A stretch of 64,000 bases of DNA from Pseudomonas sp. Irchel s3b2 (GTDB lineage Bacteria > Pseudomonadota > Gammaproteobacteria > Pseudomonadales > Pseudomonadaceae). The translations under genes were made by a program, and so were the position numbers. The DNA is taken from the NCBI RefSeq assembly GCF_900187445.1, contig NZ_FYEB01000002.1:1-64000 (forward strand). Direction: 5' to 3'. Below are positions 36,039 to 46,283 of this stretch, in pieces. The notes under the pieces were generated by a model. It did no database searches, was not told the origin of the DNA, and saw only the letters and a program-made list of their open reading frames with translations. The stretch's first letter is position 1. Each line of letters begins with the position of its first letter.

Positions 36039-36186
36039 GATCTTCAGGCAGTCCTACAGACGATGATTTTAGGGGGAGGTTTCCGACAAGTTTTGACGGT
36101 TGTCGGTCGGAAATGCGCTGGATAGGCTTTGGGGGGCGCTGCAAATTCAGTGATCGGGTTTGGTCGCCCAGGTTTAGAATGGCGCA

Positions 36187-36335
36187 CTTTTATGCTTGCT
36201 TCATGGCGAGCTGTGCGTGGGAGGGCTTAGGCCCTGCCGGGTTCCATTCCCTGGTCGACCAACCCGCGTATGGTTCGCCACCCTTCTGCTTGGTCGCAGA
36301 GTTGGCGAACTCCAGTCCTCGAATGGAGTTTCATC
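36187..36335 (+). promoter_or_regulatory. Structured 5' leader of the DUF6124 gene
   Basis: A possible -10 (TAGAAT, 36175-36180) is followed by about 150 nt rich in hairpins: AGGGC/GCCCT (36222-36226/36231-36235), the palindrome TGGTCGACCA near 36252, GTTCGCCA (36273-36280)/TGGCGAAC (36303-36310), and AACTCCA (36308-36314)/TGGAGTT (36324-36330). The last stem hides the GGAG ribosome-binding site of the ATG at 36336 and overlaps the previous stem by 3 nt, so they compete. A regulatory RNA is plausible. The region 36039-36186 shows no gene. Confidence 0.5.
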
Positions 36336-36713
36336 ATGTTCAAAGCAACACCGAATCCCCCGGAAACCGAAGACGTTTCCCCCTACGAATCCAACGATTC
36401 AAAAAGATTCCACGATGCCGCTAACCGCGCGCTCGATCACTACCTCAATCCAGCCGCCCTCAAATCACCCGCGACCCGCAAACCGAGCACGATGTATATG
36501 ATTGCGCCGGATATCAAAGACGAAGACCTGTTGGCCCACACCTGTGAATCGTTGGCCCAGGCCAGTGTGATGGCGAGTGATTTTGCGGGGTATCTGGAAG
36601 GGCCGCACCGGCATACGGCCATGGCGATTCAACAGATCGTCATGCTGGCCGAACTGGCGGTGAACCGGATGCTGGATAACGTGGGCGTACCAAAACCTGC
36701 GCCGCACAGCTGA
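36336..36713 (+). CDS. DUF6124-family protein
   Basis: A 125-aa soluble protein beginning MFKATPNPPETEDVSPYES, of a family known mainly from Pseudomonas and of unknown function. It has an acidic disordered head (about 1-30), then a helical part with RALDHYLNP, DEDLLAHTCESLAQASVMASD and AIQQIVMLAELAVNRML. The open frame extends upstream, but ATG 36336 has GGAG 7 nt before it. It stands alone between a REPIN and the structured leader. Confidence 0.75.
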   Translation: MFKATPNPPETEDVSPYESNDSKRFHDAANRALDHYLNPAALKSPATRKPSTMYMIAPDIKDEDLLAHTCESLAQASVMASDFAGYLEGPHRHTAMAIQQIVMLAELAVNRMLDNVGVPKPAPHS

Positions 36714-36730
36714 TCCAATGCGGGAATGGC

Positions 36731-36850
36731 TTTTGTGGCGAGGGAGCTTGCTCCCGCTTGAGTGCGCAGCACTCACAAATTCGGCAATAGATTGCCAGAA
36801 TCCTGGGGCCGCTACGCAGCCCAGCGCGAGCAAGCTCGCTCGCCACAAAA
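36731..36850. repeat. REPIN
   Basis: Two REP copies in inverted orientation, 36731-36757 and 36824-36850, share the outer TTTTGTGGCGAG / CTCGCCACAAAA ends and an internal AGCTTGCTC-type stem, with a variable middle. It separates the converging DUF6124 and wbpZ genes and could form a long hairpin. Confidence 0.9.
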
Positions 36851-36866
36851 GTCCGGTCCCGCAGGT

Positions 36867-37997
36867 TTAGGCGTAGGACAGAGATTTCTCTTCCAGTAGG
36901 TCCTGATACAACTCCGTCCACTTGCGGCCCATTTCGTCAGCCGTGAACAGCTGCCGATAACGGGCTTCTGCCTTCACGCCCATTTCGGCTGCAAGCGTCG
37001 GGTTTTCCCACAGCGTGCGCATGGCCTCACGGAACGCCTGTGGATGACTTGGCGGCACCACCAGCCCGGTTTCGTTGTGGATGTTGATGTAGCTGGTGCC
37101 GGTGCCGATTTCGCTGGAGATCATCGGTTTGCCGTACATCGCGCCTTCAAGCAGCGAGATGCCGAACGCTTCGGAGCGCAAGTGCGACGGAAATACGATG
37201 GCGTAACTCAGTTGCAGCAGTGCGACTTTGTCTTCGTCCCCCAGACGCCCAAGAAAGTGAATATTGCGTAAACCCAATGCTGCGGCTTGAGCATGCAGTT
37301 CGGCTTCCAGCGGCCCGGCGCCAACGATGACCACCGGGTAATCCACGTCTTTCAAGGCGTCGAGCAGAATGTGCAGGCCTTTGTAATAGCGCATCACGCC
37401 CACAAACAGGAAAAACTTATCCCCAAGCGTTTGCCGCCAATGGTCCATGCGTTCGTTGTCGGGCTGTGGATAACCGGCCTTGTTCAGGCCATAGGGAATG
37501 ACCCGGGTCTTGTCCTGAAACTGCTGCAACACATCACTGGTGTGCAGGTAGTTGGGGGAGGCGGCGACGATCCGGTCAGCGCTGGCGAGGAAGCGGTTCA
37601 TCAGTGGCCGGTAAAGTTTGAGCAGGTGTTTCTGGCGAATGATGTCCGAGTGGTAGGTCACCACACTGGGCTTGTTCATGTTGCTGAGGAAATGCACCAG
37701 GTCCATGAACGGCCACGGGAAGTGGTAATTGACCACGTCTGCCTCAGCGGCCATTTCGCGAAATTGTTTGAAGACGCTGTAAGAAAAGCCTGTGGAAGCG
37801 AACTGAATGTCGAGTTTGGCCCGATGGACCTCGTGCTGCCCGAGCTGCACCACCGGCGGTGTCGGATCGGCACTGAGGGTCAGCACCTGACCTTCAATAC
37901 CGTGCTGGGCGCCGCTTTCACATAACTGGAAGATGACTTGTTCGATCCCGCCGACCGAGTCAGGCAGGTACGTCTTGAAAAAATGAAGAACTCGCAT
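36867..37997 (-). CDS. wbpZ: D-rhamnosyltransferase of the common polysaccharide antigen (WbpZ-like)
   Basis: GT4-family glycosyltransferase of 376 aa, two Rossmann domains. It begins MRVLHFFKTYLPDSVGGIEQV and carries the C-terminal ExxxxxxxE motif EAFGISLLE. In P. aeruginosa WbpZ adds the first D-rhamnose to the lipid-linked primer. It is the last gene of the rmd-gmd-wbpW-wzm-wzt-wbpX-wbpY-wbpZ operon, and its ATG directly follows the wbpY stop with GGAGG upstream. A REPIN follows it. Confidence 0.9.
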   Translation of the reverse strand: MRVLHFFKTYLPDSVGGIEQVIFQLCESGAQHGIEGQVLTLSADPTPPVVQLGQHEVHRAKLDIQFASTGFSYSVFKQFREMAAEADVVNYHFPWPFMDLVHFLSNMNKPSVVTYHSDIIRQKHLLKLYRPLMNRFLASADRIVAASPNYLHTSDVLQQFQDKTRVIPYGLNKAGYPQPDNERMDHWRQTLGDKFFLFVGVMRYYKGLHILLDALKDVDYPVVIVGAGPLEAELHAQAAALGLRNIHFLGRLGDEDKVALLQLSYAIVFPSHLRSEAFGISLLEGAMYGKPMISSEIGTGTSYINIHNETGLVVPPSHPQAFREAMRTLWENPTLAAEMGVKAEARYRQLFTADEMGRKWTELYQDLLEEKSLSYA

Positions 37998-39128
37998 TCA
38001 ACCTCCCATAGCCTGGCGGTAGGCGCGGGCGGTGACCTTCGCGCAACGCTCCCAGGAAAAAAGCCTTGCCTGCTGTAATCCGGCTTTTCGGCATGCCTGC
38101 CAAAGTGTTTGATCGTCGATCAGATGGCGCATGACATCGCGCAAGCCGTCGGGATCGTCAGGTTCAATATAGTTGCCCGCAACGCCTGCGACTTCGGGCA
38201 TGGCCGAGCGTCGGGTCAGGATGACCGGCGTGCCGCTGGCCATGGCCTCCAGCACCGGTAGGCCGAAGCCTTCATAGAGCGACGGAAAAATCAGCGCCCG
38301 GGCGCCCGCCAACAGCTGCGCGACCTGCTCGTCAGGCAGATAGCCGAGCAAACACACATGACCTTTTGCCAATGCCTGATGCAGCTCATCGCTGAATTGC
38401 TCGCGCTGCCAGCCGGCCATGCCGACGATCAACAGCGGAAAACGCTGACGCAACGCTTCCGGTAGTTGGGCGTGGGCGCGCAGGGCCAGGGTCAGGTTCT
38501 TGCGTGGCTCCAGAGTGCCAACGCAGAGGAAGTATTCCCGCATCTCAACCCCATGAGCCTTGAGCACCGCATCGATGGCCTCGGGTTCACGTGGGTGGAA
38601 ACGTGCCGCCACGCCTAGCGGGGCGACCACAAAACGCTCGGCCGGCAGGGCGAAATAGTCTTGAGCTTCGTCGGCGATGTACTGCGAGTCGGTGAGAATC
38701 AGCTGCGCCTGCTGCACGCCATCGGCCAGTCGCCGCTCGATTTCTCGCAGGCGTGCCGGTGGTTGCGTTTCGGGATAGTGCAAGTGCGTCAGGTCATGCA
38801 GGGTGATGACCGTCGGGCCGTCGAATGACAGCGGCCACAGACTGGGCTCGTGATAAAGATCGATGGCCCGGGAGCGTCCTTGATCGAAGCGTTTCTGCGT
38901 CAGCCAGCGTCGCGCCTCATACGCCCCGGGTATCTGCCGCAGCAACGGTGTCAGTCGCGAATAACCCGGCATGGCCGCATCGGGTAACGAAGAACTCCAG
39001 CCCCAGCCATGGAACAGCGACAGCTCGATGTCCGGCTCACCGGCCAGGGCATTCACCAGTTCGGCGACGTAATGGCCGATACCGGTGCGCGGAGCCTGGA
39101 GAATTCGGGCGTTAAGGGCAATTCGCAT
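37998..39128 (-). CDS. wbpY: D-rhamnosyltransferase WbpY-like
   Basis: GT4-family enzyme of 376 aa from the ATG at 39128 (MRIALNARILQAPRTGIGHYV), overlapping wbpX by 17 nt. A longer upstream frame is not used. It contains the nucleotide-sugar motif EGFGLPVLE and the GTLEPRKN loop that is typical of this subgroup. By homology to the P. aeruginosa A-band locus it adds D-rhamnose with a defined linkage during chain elongation. Confidence 0.88.
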   Translation of the reverse strand: MRIALNARILQAPRTGIGHYVAELVNALAGEPDIELSLFHGWGWSSSLPDAAMPGYSRLTPLLRQIPGAYEARRWLTQKRFDQGRSRAIDLYHEPSLWPLSFDGPTVITLHDLTHLHYPETQPPARLREIERRLADGVQQAQLILTDSQYIADEAQDYFALPAERFVVAPLGVAARFHPREPEAIDAVLKAHGVEMREYFLCVGTLEPRKNLTLALRAHAQLPEALRQRFPLLIVGMAGWQREQFSDELHQALAKGHVCLLGYLPDEQVAQLLAGARALIFPSLYEGFGLPVLEAMASGTPVILTRRSAMPEVAGVAGNYIEPDDPDGLRDVMRHLIDDQTLWQACRKAGLQQARLFSWERCAKVTARAYRQAMGG

Positions 39129-40479
39129 GTTGCTTCTCTTGCACCACGGGTGTTTGCGCAAGGTTGCGCAGGGTTCGTTCGGCCAGTTGCGCACTGGCTT
39201 CACGCCAGCCGATCCAGCGCCAGTCCGCCACATTGCGGGCGGCCGGGAATTGTTGGCTGCGCTCGAATCGAGCAACCAGATCGGCCAGGCTTTGTGGTTC
39301 GGTCAAGTCGAAGTACGCCATGAACTCGCCGCCTATTTCACGGAAGACCGGGATGTCACTGCCCATGGCCGGCAAGCCGCGCTGCATGGCTTCCACCAGT
39401 GGCAGGCCGAAGCCTTCGACGTAGGAGGGAAACACCAGCGCACTGGCGTGGGAATAGGCGTGTTCGAGGCTGGTGTCGCTCAGGTCGTTAAACATGAAGA
39501 GGCGTTTGTTCAGCTCCGGGTGATTGCGCACCCGGGCGAGCAGGGCATCGCACTTCCAGCCAATGCGCCCGGCGATGCACAACCGGGCTTTCGAGCCGGC
39601 GGCCCAGGCGAGTTCGAAGGCATCCAGCAAGTAGTCGTGGTTCTTGCGCGGCTCGATGGTGCTGACCATCAGGAACACCGGTTCCGGGGTATCGAACAGC
39701 CGTGTCAGGCGTGTTTCGACGGCGGCGTTTTTTTCGTGCAGGTCCAGCTCGGAGCCCAGGTGGAAATAGTCGAACCACAAGGCATCGGCCCTGGCAGGAC
39801 CCACTCGACGATGCAGTTCATCGCGTAACTGATCGCGTACCGTGGCGGAAATCGCCACGTAGCCATCGGCGGTTTGGGTGATCCAGTCGAACCACTCGTT
39901 GAAAATCTGCACCAGTCGCGTGTCGTAGAACTGCGGGTGGGTCAGGGGAATCAGGTCGTAGATCACCGAGACAATGCCCACGCCTTCGCGTTTGAGTTGT
40001 TCGGCCAACGGGAAGAAATCGGCGTGCCAGGACGAATCCAGCAGCACTAACTGATCGCCCGGTTGATGCTGCAGCGGCGAGCAACGTTTGGGCAGTTGAT
40101 ATTGATTGATTTGATCGATCAGGCGCAGCGGTACGCTGAAACCCGCCAGCGCCGTGAGGCGGTAAGCCGCGTACAGCGCGCGCCGGGTCCATCGCGATGT
40201 GCAGCGTTTGTCGAGGCGCTGGTGCAATTGCCAGAAACGATGAGCCAAACGCTCCAGACGCCCACCGAACTCCATCAGCCCATTGAAAAGCGGTATGTCC
40301 AAAGGGGCCAGGCTCAACACCCGGTAGAGCTTGCCTCTGAGCATCACCACCGGGATGCACTCAACGCCATCGACGCGCTCAGGCAACTGATTGATGACGT
40401 TGCGCACCACCCGCTGAATGCCCGAATTGACCTTGGGGTGCTGGAACACGTACGTGCATTCCACCAGAAGACGCGTCAT
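39112..40479 (-). CDS. wbpX: D-rhamnosyltransferase WbpX-like
   Basis: GT4-family enzyme of 455 aa starting at ATG 40479 (MTRLLVECTYVFQHPKVNSGIQR), which overlaps the wzt stop (ATGA). It has the motif STIEPRKN and the acidic pair EGFGLPLVE. The order wzt-wbpX-wbpY-wbpZ supports the assignment as the rhamnan-polymerising enzyme. Confidence 0.88.
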   Translation of the reverse strand: MTRLLVECTYVFQHPKVNSGIQRVVRNVINQLPERVDGVECIPVVMLRGKLYRVLSLAPLDIPLFNGLMEFGGRLERLAHRFWQLHQRLDKRCTSRWTRRALYAAYRLTALAGFSVPLRLIDQINQYQLPKRCSPLQHQPGDQLVLLDSSWHADFFPLAEQLKREGVGIVSVIYDLIPLTHPQFYDTRLVQIFNEWFDWITQTADGYVAISATVRDQLRDELHRRVGPARADALWFDYFHLGSELDLHEKNAAVETRLTRLFDTPEPVFLMVSTIEPRKNHDYLLDAFELAWAAGSKARLCIAGRIGWKCDALLARVRNHPELNKRLFMFNDLSDTSLEHAYSHASALVFPSYVEGFGLPLVEAMQRGLPAMGSDIPVFREIGGEFMAYFDLTEPQSLADLVARFERSQQFPAARNVADWRWIGWREASAQLAERTLRNLAQTPVVQEKQHANCP

Positions 40480-41729
40480 GGCGTGTTCTCCGAGACAATC
40501 GATTCGGCCGCGCGAGTAATGGTGGTTTTTGCCGCCAGCCACGAGCAGCCGACGAAGTCTTCGTGTCGGTTGTTGATCACGTGGAACACCAGGCCGTAGT
40601 CGCGCCACTCGAAATTGCGGTCCAGGTGCGAGTCCAGCCGCGACAGGCTCAGGGCCACGGAATAGTTGCCCTTGCCCAGGCCCATGACGAAGGCAAAGCG
40701 GTAGGTCAGGCGCTCGCCGGCTTGTAGATCGGTGAGGGCGAGGTCCTGACGATGGGTGTTGATGCCGTACATGGCCTGGCCGAGGCGATCCTTGATCATG
40801 AAACCCAGTACCAGGCGTTCGATGTCTTGGCGCACTTCGACTTGCACCTCAAGCACCACCGGCTGGCCGACTTCGGCGGCATCGATGGCGCGTTCGCGCT
40901 CATCCAGCATGCGTACGCTGAGGATCCCGGCTTCACCGGTACCGGAAACGGTTTGCACCTGGCCGTCCGCGAGGATTTCCTGACGCACTGTCTGGCCTTC
41001 ACGCTCGGCGAGCAGGGCGTTGTAGTAATCCATGACGGCTTCGGGTTTGCCGTGCATGGCCATGCGACCGTTTTCCAGGAGGATCGCCGAGTCGCAGATC
41101 GACTGAATCGCCGAGCGATCGTGGGACACGATCAGCAACGTGGTGCCGGCCTTGCGGAAGCTGCGGATGCGTTCGAAGCTCTTGTGCTGGAAGTAGGCAT
41201 CGCCCACCGACAGTGCTTCATCGACGATCAGGATGTCCGGGCGCCGGGCGGTGGCCACGCTGAACGCCAGACGCATCTGCATGCCGCTGGAGTAGGTGCG
41301 CACCGGATGGTCGATGGCTTCGCCGATTTCCGCGAAGTGTTCGATTTCCGGCATCAGGGCTTCGATTTCTTCGACCTGCATGCCCAGCAATTGCCCGGCC
41401 ATGACCGCGTTTTGCCGACCGGTGAATTCCGGGTGAAAACCCATGCCCAGTTCCAGCAGGGCGGCGACGCGGCCTTCGAGCTGGATCTGCCCACAGGTGG
41501 GTTGGGTGGTGCCGGTGATCATCTTCAGCAAGGTACTTTTACCGGCGCCATTGACCCCGACGATGCCCACCGCTTCACCGGGAGCGATCTCGAACGCCAC
41601 GTCTTGCAGCACCCAGTGCTGGCGATGACGGATCGGCGAAAACGGGATCAGCCACTCGGCCAGTCGGCTCCAGCGCGTGGCGTATTGCTTGTAGGCCTTG
41701 CCCAGGCCGGTCACGCGTATGTGTCCCAT
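40476..41729 (-). CDS. wzt: CPA/O-antigen ABC exporter ATPase Wzt
   Basis: ATPase of the Wzm-Wzt exporter that flips undecaprenyl-linked polysaccharide. The 417-aa protein has Walker A GVNGAGKST (about 58-66), signature SSGMQMRL and Walker B ILIVDEALSVGD. A C-terminal ~170-residue beta-rich domain typical of Wzt proteins recognises capped chain ends. The ATG overlaps the wzm stop by one nucleotide. A C-terminal recognition domain implies that chain-end modification, perhaps by the divergent methyltransferases, matters for export. Confidence 0.93.
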   Translation of the reverse strand: MGHIRVTGLGKAYKQYATRWSRLAEWLIPFSPIRHRQHWVLQDVAFEIAPGEAVGIVGVNGAGKSTLLKMITGTTQPTCGQIQLEGRVAALLELGMGFHPEFTGRQNAVMAGQLLGMQVEEIEALMPEIEHFAEIGEAIDHPVRTYSSGMQMRLAFSVATARRPDILIVDEALSVGDAYFQHKSFERIRSFRKAGTTLLIVSHDRSAIQSICDSAILLENGRMAMHGKPEAVMDYYNALLAEREGQTVRQEILADGQVQTVSGTGEAGILSVRMLDERERAIDAAEVGQPVVLEVQVEVRQDIERLVLGFMIKDRLGQAMYGINTHRQDLALTDLQAGERLTYRFAFVMGLGKGNYSVALSLSRLDSHLDRNFEWRDYGLVFHVINNRHEDFVGCSWLAAKTTITRAAESIVSENTP

Positions 41730-42526
41730 CAGAGTTCATCCACCATTTCGCCGACCCGCTGACGAAACAGTCGCAGCCCGATCACGCAGAACAACAGACC
41801 GATCACGAAGATCGGCAACAGCGAACTCCAGACCGGCCATTGGCCGTAGAGGAACAGGTTCTGGTAACTGCCAATCAGGTTCGTTAGCGGGTTGAGTTGC
41901 AACAGCCGCTGGACCCACTCGGGCAGGATGCTCATCGGGTACACGATCGGCGTGAGCCAGAACCAGAATTGCAGGCAGATGCCGAAGAGTTGCCCGACAT
42001 CGCGAAAGAACACGTTCAGCACGCCGAGGATCATTCCCAGCCCGGCGCAGAACATCACCTGCAGCGCCATCAGCGGTAGCAACGCCAGCAGGGCCATGCC
42101 CGGCAGGCGCCCGGTGATCAGCAGAAAGCCCAGGAACAGCCCGATGATGATCGCGAAATTGATGCCGGCATTGAACAGCACGATCACCGGCAGGCAGATT
42201 CTGGGGAAGCTGATTTTCTTCAGCAGGTTGGCGTTTTCCAGAAACATGTTCTGGCTGCGCAGGGTGATTTCCGAGAACAGACCCCAGGTCAGCAACCCGG
42301 CACAGAGATAGATGCTGTAGGCCATGCCGTCATCCACACCCGGCAAACGTGCGCGCATGATGTGGGAGAAAATCACCGTGTAGACGATGATCATCGACAG
42401 TGGGTTGAGTACGGTCCACAGGGCACCGAACAGCGAATTGCGATAACGCGCTTGAAACTCTCGCTTGACGCTACCGAGGATGAAACCACGATAGCTCCAC
42501 AGCGAACGATACAGGGAAAGCAGCAT
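41729..42526 (-). CDS. wzm: CPA/O-antigen ABC exporter permease Wzm
   Basis: Membrane component of the polysaccharide exporter. The 265-aa ABC-2-type permease has six predicted helices, with the amphipathic N-terminus RGFILGSVKREFQARYRNSLFG. It directly follows wbpW and precedes wzt. Confidence 0.93.
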   Translation of the reverse strand: MLLSLYRSLWSYRGFILGSVKREFQARYRNSLFGALWTVLNPLSMIIVYTVIFSHIMRARLPGVDDGMAYSIYLCAGLLTWGLFSEITLRSQNMFLENANLLKKISFPRICLPVIVLFNAGINFAIIIGLFLGFLLITGRLPGMALLALLPLMALQVMFCAGLGMILGVLNVFFRDVGQLFGICLQFWFWLTPIVYPMSILPEWVQRLLQLNPLTNLIGSYQNLFLYGQWPVWSSLLPIFVIGLLFCVIGLRLFRQRVGEMVDEL

Positions 42527-43969
42527 TCAAACCGTCCTGCCGTATTGGTCTTCGAAGCGAACGATATCGTCTTCTCCCAGGTATTCACCGCTTTGCACTT
42601 CGATGATCACCAGGTCGATCACGCCGGGGTTTTCCAGGCGGTGCCTGTGCCCGGCGGCAATGAACGTCGACTCGTTCTTGGCCACCAGGTGCGACCCGGA
42701 ACCGTTGTTGGTGACCTTGGCCATACCTTCGACCACCACCCAGTGTTCGTTGCGGTGGTGGTGCATCTGCAACGACAACTTGGCGCCGGGTTTGACCACG
42801 ATGCGTTTGATCTTGAAGCGCGGCCCTTCCTCGAGCACGGTGTAGGTGCCCCAAGGTCGGCTGACGGTGCGATGCAGGCGATAGGCTTCGTGTTTTTCGT
42901 CCTTGAGCTGCCGGGCTACCCGGCGCACATCCTGGGCGCGGTCGGCGTGGGCCACCAGCACCGCGTCGGCGGTGTCGATGATGATCAGGTTATCCACACC
43001 CACTGCGGCGACCAACCGGTCTTCGCTCTGGATGAAGTTGTTGTGGCTGTCGATGAAGATCGCGTCGCCGCTGGCGCGATTGTTCTGTGCATCGGCCGGC
43101 ACCAGCGCCGCCACGGCGCCCCAGGAACCTATGTCGCTCCAGTCGAAACTGGCCGGCACCACGACCACTTTGTCGGAGCGTTCCATCAAGGCGTAGTCGA
43201 TGGCGATGTCGGTGATTTCGGCGAAGTGTGTTGGCGACAATTCCTGTTGCAGGCAGCCTGCGGTTTCCACCGGTGCACTGGCGGCCATGCAGGCCCGAGC
43301 CTGTTCAAGCAGTTGGGGCGCATGAAGATGCAACTCGGCCAGCAGTGTGGCGATCGAGAAGCAGAACATCCCCGAATTCCACAGGAAATTACCGCTCTCC
43401 AGATAATGCGTGGCGGTTTGCAGGTCGGGTTTCTCGACGAAGCGCTGCACCTTGGCGGCGCCTTTATCATCCAGCGGGGCACCGGTTTCGATGTAGCCGA
43501 AGCCGGTTTCCGGGGCTGTCGGTACTACGCCGAAGGTCACCAGATGACCGGCCTTGGCTAGCGTCACGGCGTGCTCGACCGCGCTTTTCAACGCGTCTTC
43601 GTTGAGGATCAGATGATCGGCGGGCATCACCACCATGATTGCTTCGTCGCCGTGCAGGGCTTGTAGCGAAAGGGCTGCCGCCGCGATGGCCGGGGCCGTA
43701 TTGCGGCCCGTCGGCTCGAGCAGGAAATGCCCGCGATGACGCTCCAGGTGCGCACCCTGATAGTGATCCTTGCTCTGGAAGTAATAGTCGCGGTTGGTCA
43801 CCGTGACGATATCGCCCCAGCCATCGAGCAAACCGGCCGCACGCCGATAAGTTTTACTCAGCAGCGACTGACCGTCGGGCAGGGTCATGAACGGCTTGGG
43901 ATGGCCTTCACGGGACACAGGCCACAAACGGGTCCCGGCACCGCCGGAGAGAATCACGGGAATCAGCAT
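42527..43969 (-). CDS. wbpW: Mannose-1-P guanylyltransferase / mannose-6-P isomerase (WbpW-like)
   Basis: Bifunctional type II enzyme supplying GDP-D-mannose for GDP-D-rhamnose. The 480-aa protein has the pyrophosphorylase signature LSGGAGTRLWPVSREGHPKPF (here with Gly-His before Pro-Lys), FVEKP, and a C-terminal cupin isomerase domain with QMHHHRNEHW. It is a paralogue of AlgA/PslB, and the A-band neighbourhood favours WbpW. Gmd follows 3 nt upstream in gene order. Confidence 0.92.
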   Translation of the reverse strand: MLIPVILSGGAGTRLWPVSREGHPKPFMTLPDGQSLLSKTYRRAAGLLDGWGDIVTVTNRDYYFQSKDHYQGAHLERHRGHFLLEPTGRNTAPAIAAAALSLQALHGDEAIMVVMPADHLILNEDALKSAVEHAVTLAKAGHLVTFGVVPTAPETGFGYIETGAPLDDKGAAKVQRFVEKPDLQTATHYLESGNFLWNSGMFCFSIATLLAELHLHAPQLLEQARACMAASAPVETAGCLQQELSPTHFAEITDIAIDYALMERSDKVVVVPASFDWSDIGSWGAVAALVPADAQNNRASGDAIFIDSHNNFIQSEDRLVAAVGVDNLIIIDTADAVLVAHADRAQDVRRVARQLKDEKHEAYRLHRTVSRPWGTYTVLEEGPRFKIKRIVVKPGAKLSLQMHHHRNEHWVVVEGMAKVTNNGSGSHLVAKNESTFIAAGHRHRLENPGVIDLVIIEVQSGEYLGEDDIVRFEDQYGRTV

Positions 43970-43972
43970 GGC

Positions 43973-45855
<1,883 letters not shown>

Positions 45856-46283
45856 GCAGCGACTCCCTTGATCATAAAACCTCGTCCATTCCCCACAGGC
45901 TTGATGGAGATGTCTTACAGACCGGGTGGATTACAGGGTCGAAAGACAGGCGAAGTCGTTGTTGTAGTTGTTTGGTAGCCAATCTGTGCCAATTACGAAG
46001 CAATTTCAACAGGTCCCGCCGTGACCGGTCAGTTCTCGTTAGCGTAGCCCTGTTTTTCTCGTCGGGCGGTTCACGAACCCTTAACGGATGTGTTTAGAAT
46101 GCCCCTCGTCACGATCGCCCAGGGTTCGGCAGGGTTGTTCTGAAACTCCGCGAAACTGACCACTAAAACAAGAACGTAGACGGGCAAAAGATGATGGAAG
46201 GGCACAGGCGATACCTGGCTCTATCCGTTGCTCTACCGTCCTGAAGTGGGACTGCCGGGATGGCAGTTTCACTGTGGAATGCT
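45856..46283. promoter_or_regulatory. Divergent spacer between rmd and the CPA-modification cluster
   Basis: No gene is supported in this 428-nt gap. A TAGAAT -10-like hexamer (46095-46100) on the plus strand has only a weak -35. The rmd side must contain a promoter for the CPA operon, but no convincing hexamer pair was found. Long untranslated leaders on one or both sides are likely. Confidence 0.35.

Noticed and set aside
36731..36850. Possible CRISPR or attenuator from inverted repeats
   Set aside because: There are only two inverted copies with no regular spacers, and the sequence is a known REP family.
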